Assembly (NCBI GenBank): GCA_001412425.1
Contig: LKUH01000270.1
Location: 1-5,336, forward strand
Length of the DNA: 5,336 nt
Reading direction: 5' to 3'
Origin: Candidatus Cloacimonas sp. SDB
GTDB lineage: Bacteria; Cloacimonadota; Cloacimonadia; Cloacimonadales; TCS61
Below are positions 1 through 4,759 of this stretch, piece after piece (position 1 is the stretch's first letter; each line of letters begins with the position of its first letter). Under the pieces are notes generated by a model that did no database searches, was not told the origin of the DNA, and worked only from the letters and a program-made list of their open reading frames with translations. The position numbers were made by a program, and so were the translations under genes.

Positions 1-41
1 AAAAAAGCAACAGAGTAATATAAACTATTTAATACCCTCTG
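1..41 (-). terminator. Possible weak rho-independent terminator after the DUF4282 gene
   Basis: Read on the minus strand, CAGAG (37-41) can pair with CTCTG (11-15), and the AT-rich sequence between them can form further imperfect pairs. A run of six T residues (positions 1-6) follows after four more bases. It lies just downstream of the stop codon of the minus-strand membrane-protein gene, where a terminator would be expected. The stem is short, its interior has mismatches, and the T-run is not directly at the stem base, so this is a tentative call. The rest of 1-68 shows nothing else. Confidence 0.3.
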
Positions 42-68
42 CAAATGAATTATTCGTGTTTATGACTA

Positions 69-359
69 CTACTTCTCTGCAACGATCTTTGAATTTTCAG
101 CAATCTTGAAGATAACGATAATAAGTTCCAGCCAGATCCTGATGATCAGAACATAGATAAGAAAAATAATGGGTGAGATAATTAGTGAACCCAGTCCAGC
201 CCAGAAAGAGGAAACAAACGCACCTATAATAAAGAACAGGGCAACTATTGCAGCAATTACAATTCCAATAACAAAAATGATCTTGATTAATTTTGTTGTA
301 ATGAATTCGGAAAAAGAAACATCGAATAATGCAGCTAAAAAGCTTTTATTTTCAACCAT
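69..359 (-). CDS. Small DUF4282-type integral membrane protein
   Basis: This 96-residue protein is very hydrophobic. Two membrane helices are predicted by eye at about residues 25-48 and 56-84, after a short N-terminal segment (LFDVSFSEFITTKLIK). It ends in a pattern typical of the DUF4282 family, RIWLELIIVIFKIAEN (residues 74-89). The family consists of small two-helix membrane proteins with no established biochemical role, so no function is assigned. The ATG at 359 is supported by a strong SD (AAGGAGGT, plus positions 363-370), three bases upstream. The gene lies downstream of the repressor on the same strand, 69 bases away. It could share that transcript or use the candidate promoter in the gap. 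Family assignment is from recalled motif similarity, and length fits the family. Confidence 0.75.
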   Translation of the reverse strand: MVENKSFLAALFDVSFSEFITTKLIKIIFVIGIVIAAIVALFFIIGAFVSSFWAGLGSLIISPIIFLIYVLIIRIWLELIIVIFKIAENSKIVAEK

Positions 360-383
360 ACTACCTCCTTACTTTTTAATATT

Positions 384-411
384 CTGATACTTGAGAGGTA
401 GTAAATGTCAA
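384..411 (-). promoter_or_regulatory. Candidate sigma-70-type promoter for the DUF4282 gene
   Basis: On the minus strand a perfect -35 box TTGACA (plus 406-411) is followed after 16 bases by TATCAG (plus 384-389), a 4/6 match to the -10 consensus. Transcription would begin near 377, just ahead of the SD at 363-370. If real, the membrane-protein gene could be expressed without the upstream repressor gene. The -10 box is weak, so this is suggestive only. Confidence 0.4.
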
Positions 412-428
412 TCAAATTTTTACATAAT

Positions 429-1076
429 TTAAAGATTTTTTATCGCCATAATGGCGATACCTACCAGATAAGCATCTTCGTAATTATCCTGATTTATGAG
501 CAGCGGTGAATATTCCTTATTAAAAGGTGAAAGCAGTATTTCTTCCCCTTCCGAGAAAACAGTTACTTTTTTTAAAGTAACTTCTCCCGCCACCCTTACC
601 ACGCAGATCCGGTCATCTGCTGTCTGCCAATCTTCATGATGTTTTACTACAACCACATCACCATTACTGATGTAAGGTTCCATGCTGTCCCCACTGGCAA
701 AAAAAGCGAAATAATTATTAAAATCACCTGCCAGAGAATTGGTATCCAGCAAAATATGGTCTTCCGGCTCCGCCGCAATTATCTCCTGAGGAGTGCCACA
801 ACTTACGGAAGCAATCACAGGCATTTCAATATATTGTTTATTTCCGATCTCCTTCAGATTTTCGGAAAGGAACATGGCGCCTTCCCCTGTAAGCAGCCAG
901 TTGATATTAACTTTGAAGGCAGCCGTCAGTTTATTGAGAAAATTATAATCCGGCATCGTTTTGTCTTTTATATAACGATTGATCACAACATTGGAAATTC
1001 CAATTGTTTTAGCCAGACTTGTCTGAGTAATATCAAGTTTTCTTAAAACCTGTTTTAATCGTTTACCTAAACCCAT
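429..1076 (-). CDS. cI/LexA-like repressor (XRE-type HTH plus S24 self-cleaving domain)
   Basis: This 215-residue protein is probably the regulator of the adjacent translesion cassette. Residues about 5-65 form an XRE/HTH_3 DNA-binding domain, with the helix-turn-helix near TQTSLAKTIGISNVVINRYI (18-37) and the common end pattern INWLLTGEGAMF (58-69). Residues about 85-212 are a LexA/UmuD/cI S24 domain. The nucleophile is Ser131 in GDSMEP, the general-base lysine is Lys169 in VTLKK, and the likely cleavage site is Cys93-Gly94 in VSCGTP. The 38-residue spacing from nucleophile to lysine is close to that of LexA and UmuD. RecA-stimulated self-cleavage would separate the DNA-binding and dimerisation parts; this is inferred from the family. 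The start is placed at ATG 1076, because a GTG six bases upstream lies inside the SD itself. It is divergent from umuD across a region with two palindromes. HdiR of lactococci, next to umuC, is a known analogue. It differs from housekeeping LexA, which has a winged helix. Confidence 0.9.
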   Translation of the reverse strand: MGLGKRLKQVLRKLDITQTSLAKTIGISNVVINRYIKDKTMPDYNFLNKLTAAFKVNINWLLTGEGAMFLSENLKEIGNKQYIEMPVIASVSCGTPQEIIAAEPEDHILLDTNSLAGDFNNYFAFFASGDSMEPYISNGDVVVVKHHEDWQTADDRICVVRVAGEVTLKKVTVFSEGEEILLSPFNKEYSPLLINQDNYEDAYLVGIAIMAIKNL

Positions 1077-1080
1077 TTCC

Positions 1081-1087
1081 ACCTCCC
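1081..1087 (-). promoter_or_regulatory. Shine-Dalgarno site that sets the repressor start
   Basis: On the minus strand GGGAGGT ends at 1081. The GGAGG core is five bases from the ATG at 1074-1076, which is ideal spacing. The GTG at 1080-1082 overlaps the SD and cannot be served by it, so the ATG is the more credible start. Confidence 0.75.
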
Positions 1088-1100
1088 TGATTTAGATTTT

Positions 1101-1116
1101 TTAACTCTGTGGTTAA
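1101..1116. promoter_or_regulatory. Palindromic operator candidate O1
   Basis: TTAACTCTGTGGTTAA is an inverted repeat with 5-bp arms (TTAAC/GTTAA) around a 6-base centre. It matches the second palindrome at 1133-1148 in arms, spacing and the T following the left arm. Its right edge overlaps both the candidate -10 box of the repressor promoter (1115-1120, minus) and a plus-strand TAAAAT (1114-1119). Binding here would therefore block transcription in either direction. Assignment to the divergent HTH-S24 repressor is inferred from position. Confidence 0.65.
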
Positions 1117-1143
1117 AATAAATATTGACTATTTAACTGTCCA
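1115..1143 (-). promoter_or_regulatory. Candidate promoter of the repressor gene
   Basis: On the minus strand TGGACA (plus 1138-1143, 5/6 match to the -35 consensus) is followed after exactly 17 bases by TATTTT (plus 1115-1120, 4/6 match to the -10 consensus). The -35 box lies wholly inside palindrome O2 and the -10 box overlaps the edge of O1. This is the geometry expected of an autorepressed gene. Transcription would start near 1108. Confidence 0.45.
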
Positions 1144-1148
1144 GTTAA
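1133..1148. promoter_or_regulatory. Palindromic operator candidate O2
   Basis: TTAACTGTCCAGTTAA is the stronger of the two palindromes. The symmetry extends to 9-bp arms around a 2-base centre over 1131-1150. It shares TTAAC-N6-GTTAA with O1, and the two centres are 32 bp apart, about three helical turns, so two dimers would sit on the same face of the DNA. A lone left half-site, TTAACA, follows at 1152-1157. It does not match the usual CTG-N10-CAG LexA box of enterobacteria or the GAAC-N4-GTTC type of Firmicutes. Confidence 0.7.
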
Positions 1149-1193
1149 ATTTTAACAGCAGGAGATTTTTTTCAGTTCAATATTTATTTTTAC

Positions 1194-1199
1194 GGGAGG
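1194..1199 (+). promoter_or_regulatory. Shine-Dalgarno site of umuD
   Basis: GGGAGG lies seven bases before the ATG at 1207. It is the strongest ribosome-binding site at the head of the operon. The next two genes, umuC and dinB, have poor sites of their own. Confidence 0.75.
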
Positions 1200-1206
1200 T
1201 CGAGAA

Positions 1207-1668
1207 ATGAATGCCAGAATAATTTCCCTAAATACAGACGAAACTGTTGCTGCCCTTTACCGTTGTAAAAGTGATACTCAATTGAAATGCCCTCTGGTGG
1301 GAAGTGAGGTAACGGCCGGATTTCCTTCCCCTGCTCAGGATTATATAGAGGAATCTCTCGACCTGAATGAACATCTTATCGCACACCCCATGGCTACTTA
1401 TTTTGTGAGAGTGGAAGGTTACTCAATGATCAATGCCGGTATTTATCCGGGTGATATTCTAATTGTCGACCGCGCTCTGGAACCTGCTCACAAAAAAATA
1501 GTCATAGCAATTGTTGATGGCGAACTTACGGTAAAGAGACTGCACAAAGATAAAGGCAAATGGTATCTTGTTCCGGAAAATGCCGATTATGAACCCCTGG
1601 AAATCACCGATGACATGAGTTTTAAGATCTGGGGTGTGGTAACCTATGCTATTCACAAAATGAGATAA
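1207..1668 (+). CDS. umuD: UmuD, self-cleaving accessory subunit of DNA polymerase V
   Basis: UmuD undergoes RecA-stimulated self-cleavage to UmuD', whose dimer joins UmuC to form error-prone DNA polymerase V. The 153-residue protein carries the family's signature around the cleavage site, TAGFPSPAQDYIEESLDLNE. The scissile bond is Ala37-Gly38, the nucleophile is Ser73 in VEGYSM, and the lysine is Lys110 in LTVKRL. The 37-residue Ser-Lys spacing equals that of E. coli UmuD (Ser60/Lys97). The N-terminal arm before the cleavage site is about 13 residues longer than in E. coli, and the bond is Ala-Gly rather than Cys-Gly. No HTH is present, which separates it from LexA-type repressors. The ATG at 1207 has a good SD. 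It heads the operon, two bases upstream of umuC, and faces the repressor across the palindromic control region. Confidence 0.95.
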   Translation: MNARIISLNTDETVAALYRCKSDTQLKCPLVGSEVTAGFPSPAQDYIEESLDLNEHLIAHPMATYFVRVEGYSMINAGIYPGDILIVDRALEPAHKKIVIAIVDGELTVKRLHKDKGKWYLVPENADYEPLEITDDMSFKIWGVVTYAIHKMR

Positions 1669-1670
1669 AA

Positions 1671-2951
1671 ATGTCACATAATATTTTCGCTCTGGTGGAC
1701 TGCAACAGTTTTTATGCTTCCTGTGAAAAAGTCTTCAATCCTGATCTGATACATAAACCTGTAGGTATTCTTTCCAATAATGACGGTATTATCGTCGCAT
1801 TGTCACCAGAACTGAAAAAACTGGGAGTCAGGCGGGGCACCCCCGGTTTTAAAATAGACCGCAGTTTTATCCGCAAACACGACATTCAGATATTTTCTTC
1901 CAATTACACCCTGTACGGTGATATGTCCGGCCGGGTAATGCAAACTCTTTCTCAGTTCACACCAGATATCGAGATCTATTCCATTGACGAGGCTTTTCTG
2001 TCTCTTACGGGGTTTGGCTATATGGATCTAACGGAATATGGCAGGAAAATAAGAGAAACTGTTTGGCAATGGACCGGCCTGCCTGTTTCGGTAGGTATAG
2101 GCCCCACTAAAACCCTGGCAAAAGTTGCCAACCGTTTTGCCAAAAAACATTCCTACGCTCAGGGCGTTTTTGACATATCGCAACATCCTGATCGACGGAA
2201 AATACTGGAATGGGTGGAAGTGGAAGACATCTGGGGCGTTGGCAGGCAGTATGCCAGAATGTTAAGAAGGAACGGTATAAAAAATGCCTACCAGCTTTCT
2301 CAGACCCCGGATAAATGGGTGCAGAAAAAGATGACGATAGTGGGCTTACGTACGGCAAAAGAATTGCGCGGCATATCCTGCATCGACCTGGAAGAGGATA
2401 TTGATCCCAAAAAGGAGATCGTATCGTCCAAATCTTTTGGGGCACCCGTAACTGACCTGCAGGGTTTAATGGAAGCCACTGCCACTTACTGTCTGCGTGC
2501 AGTTGAAAAGCTGCGGGAAGAGAATCAGGTTGCATCTCAGCTAACGGTTTTTTTAACCACCAACAGGTTTAAGAATGAGCCTCAATACGCCAATTACGGT
2601 ACGGCAAGATTTCCCGTACCTTCAGCTTATACACCGGATTTTATCAGAGCTTCCCAAAATATTCTTAAAAAGATCTTCCGGGCGGGTTATAAATATAAGA
2701 AATCGGGCGTCATGATCTCTGATATAATCCATGAAAGCAGGGCGCCTCTTGATATATTCCAGTCCTGTTATCTGGATGACAAACGCAAAATTATAATGGA
2801 TTGCATGGATGCTGTGAACAGAAAAATGGGCAATGGCAAACTCACTTATGCTGCTGCCGGTATCAGGTGCCCCTGGAAGATGAAAAGAGAAATTCTTACT
2901 CCCTGCTACACCACCAGCTGGAAACATATTCCAACTGTACAGGCTGTTTAG
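1671..2951 (+). CDS. umuC: UmuC, Y-family catalytic subunit of DNA polymerase V
   Basis: UmuC is the polymerase that copies past damaged template bases when bound to UmuD'. At 426 residues it matches the usual length of about 420. The palm has Asp10 in the N-terminal motif ALVDCNSFYASCEK and the pair Asp106-Glu107 in YSIDEAFL, the three metal-binding acidic residues. Tyr15 sits at the steric-gate position that excludes ribonucleotides. Residues about 185-202 (VEDIWGVGRQYARMLRRN) form the thumb helix-hairpin-helix, and about 250-355 form the little-finger domain. The C-terminus (about 375-426, including AAAGIRCPWKMKREILTP) is the conserved UmuC tail (DUF4113 type). At the clamp-binding position it has PLDIF (359-363) preceded by Ala instead of the usual Gln. 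The start follows the umuD stop by two bases with only a weak GAG as SD, suggesting coupled translation. Confidence 0.96.
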   Translation: MSHNIFALVDCNSFYASCEKVFNPDLIHKPVGILSNNDGIIVALSPELKKLGVRRGTPGFKIDRSFIRKHDIQIFSSNYTLYGDMSGRVMQTLSQFTPDIEIYSIDEAFLSLTGFGYMDLTEYGRKIRETVWQWTGLPVSVGIGPTKTLAKVANRFAKKHSYAQGVFDISQHPDRRKILEWVEVEDIWGVGRQYARMLRRNGIKNAYQLSQTPDKWVQKKMTIVGLRTAKELRGISCIDLEEDIDPKKEIVSSKSFGAPVTDLQGLMEATATYCLRAVEKLREENQVASQLTVFLTTNRFKNEPQYANYGTARFPVPSAYTPDFIRASQNILKKIFRAGYKYKKSGVMISDIIHESRAPLDIFQSCYLDDKRKIIMDCMDAVNRKMGNGKLTYAAAGIRCPWKMKREILTPCYTTSWKHIPTVQAV

Positions 2952-2956
2952 TTAAT

Positions 2957-4066
2957 ATGGAAGAGGTAAGAAAAATAATTCATGTAGATATGGATGCTTT
3001 CTTTGCAGCCGTATATATTCGCGATCATCCTGAGCTAAAAGGCAAACCTGTAATCTGCGGAGGTCCAGCCCAGAGCCGCGGAGTTGTTTCCACCTGTTCC
3101 TATGAAGCCAGAAAATACGGTATTCATTCTGCAATGCCCAGTTTTAAGGCTCACAGGCTCTGCCCTCAGGGAATATTTGTAAAGCCCGATTTCGCTGCCA
3201 TTAGAAAAGCTTCCCAACAGATAAGAGAGATCTTTTATGAATATACGGATCTGGTTGAACCTGTCTCCATAGATGAAGCTTATCTGGATGTTACGGATAA
3301 TAATCTGAAAGAACCGATAGCTACAAACATAGCCAGAGCCATAAAACAGAAGATCTTTGCCAGAACCCGGCTGACTGCTTCAGCAGGAGTATCTTACAAT
3401 AAATTTCTGGCTAAGATAGGCTCGGAACTGAATAAACCCGACGGTCTCGCAGTTATTCCACCTTCCAGAGCTGAAGATATCCTGAATAACCTGCCCATCG
3501 GAAAATTCCATGGCATTGGCAGGGCAAGTGAAAGAAAGATGATCTCACTGGGAATACTGCGGGGAAAAGATTTGAAAGAAAGATCATTAAATGAGTTGAT
3601 CAGGCATTTCGGAAAAGTTGGAAATTTTTATTATCACATTGTAAGGGGTATAGATCAGCGAGAAGTATCCACTCACAGAACAAGAAAATCTCTGGGTTGC
3701 GAAAAAACTTTTTCCAGGGATATTTCCGATGTGGAAGAAATGCTGGAAGCAATAAACAGGATCGCAGAGAAAATTTCTGCAAAAATGCAGGAAAACAAAT
3801 TTAAGGCAAAAACTTTGACTGTAAAGATCAAGTATGCCAATTTTGATGCTGTGAGCAGAAGTAAAACCCTGAACGAAGCTTTTAATAAAAGTGATATTAT
3901 GCATCATCTGGGAAGAAAAATGTTACTGGAAACTATCGGTCCTGATTGTAAGATCAGATTACTGGGATTAAGTGTTTCCAGTCTGGAATGGCAGGAGAAA
4001 GAGCATTGCAGGCAGCAGTTGCTGGAATTTTATCTGGATCAGGAGGGTTATGAATTGGAGGATTAA
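2957..4066 (+). CDS. dinB: DinB, DNA polymerase IV (Y-family translesion polymerase)
   Basis: This 369-residue polymerase belongs to the DinB branch, which bypasses N2-guanine adducts and other lesions. The palm shows Asp11 in IIHVDMDAFFAAV and Asp106-Glu107 in VSIDEAYL as the metal-binding residues, with Phe16 at the steric-gate position. ASAGVSYNKFLAKIGSELNK (141-160) and KFHGIGRASERKM (183-195) are typical fingers/palm and thumb motifs. The little finger spans about 240-342. The C-terminal tail contains QLLEF (354-358), a possible but imperfect beta-clamp motif. The start is the ATG at 2957: it gives the usual N-terminus, whereas the open frame upstream (from 2801) only overlaps the end of umuC in another frame. 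The gene follows the umuC stop by five bases and lacks a clear SD; the nearest is AGG, 13 bases upstream. Tyr20 stands where many DinB proteins have Glu. Confidence 0.96.
   Translation: MEEVRKIIHVDMDAFFAAVYIRDHPELKGKPVICGGPAQSRGVVSTCSYEARKYGIHSAMPSFKAHRLCPQGIFVKPDFAAIRKASQQIREIFYEYTDLVEPVSIDEAYLDVTDNNLKEPIATNIARAIKQKIFARTRLTASAGVSYNKFLAKIGSELNKPDGLAVIPPSRAEDILNNLPIGKFHGIGRASERKMISLGILRGKDLKERSLNELIRHFGKVGNFYYHIVRGIDQREVSTHRTRKSLGCEKTFSRDISDVEEMLEAINRIAEKISAKMQENKFKAKTLTVKIKYANFDAVSRSKTLNEAFNKSDIMHHLGRKMLLETIGPDCKIRLLGLSVSSLEWQEKEHCRQQLLEFYLDQEGYELED
4057..4061 (+). promoter_or_regulatory. Shine-Dalgarno site of the SRAP gene inside the dinB end
   Basis: GGAGG lies four bases before the ATG at 4066, inside the last codons of dinB. 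It supports the start that overlaps the dinB TAA by one base (TAATG). A second purine-rich stretch, AGGAGGG at 4041-4047, lies too far upstream to serve this start. Confidence 0.6.
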
Positions 4067-4725
4067 TGTGCGGAAGATTTGCCCTTTACAGTAGTTTTGC
4101 AGCGATCAAAGAATATGCGGATATTCTATTCGAGCTCGGCAAGCTGGATCCCAATTACAATATTGCCCCGGGTCAGATAATTCCCACTATTGTTAAAAAC
4201 AAGGATGGCAATCTGCTGGAACCTGCCAGGTGGGGTCTGGTGCCATTCTGGGCGAAAGATCCGCAGATCGGCTATAAAATGATCAATGCCAGAGCGGAAA
4301 CAGTCGCGGAAAAACCCAGTTACCGGGCAGCTTTTAAATACAGGCGCTGTCTGATTCCGGCTAACGGATTTTATGAATGGAGAAAACCGGATAAACAACC
4401 TTTCTTTGTACATTTGAAAGATAGAGAGCTTTTTACTTTTGCCGGGATCTGGGAGGACTGGAGTTCAGATGACGGCTCTCAGATCAGGACCTGTTCCATC
4501 ATAACTACAGAACCTAACGAAATTATGGGGCAGATTCACAACAGAATGCCGGTGATCCTGTCCCGCCAAAAGGAAATGGATTGGCTGAGCAATAATAATA
4601 AAAATGAACTCCTTGCACTGCTGCAGCCTTACGATTCTGAAGAGATGAGCATGTATGAAATCTCCAAAGCTGTAAATTCCCCTAAAAATAATGGACAAGA
4701 ACTTCTAAAACGTAAACTCGGTTAA
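4066..4725 (+). CDS. SRAP-family abasic-site shielding protein (YedK/HMCES type)
   Basis: SRAP proteins bind abasic sites in single-stranded DNA and form a covalent thiazolidine link through their N-terminal cysteine, protecting the site from cleavage and error-prone copying. The protein is 219 residues, a usual length. It begins MCGRFALY, so Cys2 becomes N-terminal once Met is removed. The other conserved positions are present: Asn32 in YNIAPGQ, Asn74 in MINARAET, Glu104 in ANGFYEW and His158 in GQIHNRMPVIL. These align with the active-site residues Cys2, Asn75, Glu105 and His160 of E. coli YedK. The family is often called SOS-response-associated peptidase, although the DNA crosslink is its established activity. 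Its start overlaps the dinB stop by one base, so it is almost certainly co-transcribed with the polymerases. No key residue is missing. Confidence 0.95.
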   Translation: MCGRFALYSSFAAIKEYADILFELGKLDPNYNIAPGQIIPTIVKNKDGNLLEPARWGLVPFWAKDPQIGYKMINARAETVAEKPSYRAAFKYRRCLIPANGFYEWRKPDKQPFFVHLKDRELFTFAGIWEDWSSDDGSQIRTCSIITTEPNEIMGQIHNRMPVILSRQKEMDWLSNNNKNELLALLQPYDSEEMSMYEISKAVNSPKNNGQELLKRKLG

Positions 4726-4759
4726 TGGATTGATCACTAGTAAGATCTATGAGGTTAAT

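Larger units (their letters stand above)
1091..1181 (+). promoter_or_regulatory. Promoter region of the umuD operon (exact boxes uncertain)
   Basis: Three plus-strand readings are possible and none is decisive. TTTAGA (1091-1096) with TAAAAT (1114-1119) has 17-bp spacing and 4/6 plus 5/6 matches. TTGACT (1125-1130) has a good -35 match but only poor -10 candidates downstream. TTAACA (1152-1157, 5/6) with TTCAAT (1176-1181) has 18-bp spacing and would start close to the SD. All three lie on, between or beside the two palindromes, so repression by a protein bound there is plausible in each case. Confidence 0.4.

Noticed and set aside
723..740. Ala116-Gly117 in the repressor as the self-cleavage site
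   Set aside because: It is only about 14 residues before Ser131. The Cys93-Gly94 bond lies at the family's usual distance and in the usual GxP-type context.
636..1046. Plus-strand open frame of 136 codons opposite the repressor
   Set aside because: It is antisense to a well-supported gene, has no recognisable domain and no convincing ribosome-binding site.
1077..1082. GTG start adding two residues to the repressor
   Set aside because: The GTG overlaps the ribosome-binding site, and the ATG at 1076 has correct spacing from it.
1137..1158. CTGT...ACAG resembling an enterobacterial LexA box
   Set aside because: The two halves are 14 bases apart rather than 8, so it does not match the known spacing. 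The overlapping TTAAC-N6-GTTAA palindrome explains the symmetry better.
2107..2535. Minus-strand open frame of 142 codons within umuC
   Set aside because: It shadows the umuC coding sequence and its translation has no recognisable family or plausible start region.
2951..2955. GTTAA before dinB, and similar ones near 4722 and 4754, as extra repressor half-sites
   Set aside because: They have no paired TTAAC at the right spacing and mostly arise from stop codons and start-region sequence.
2801..2956. A 52-residue N-terminal extension of DinB reading from 2801
   Set aside because: It lies entirely inside umuC in another frame, has cysteine-rich sequence unlike any DinB N-terminus, and the ATG at 2957 gives the standard start of the family.
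4731..4748. GATC...GATC and small palindromes after the SRAP stop as a terminator
   Set aside because: The possible stem is only four bases and no T-run follows.
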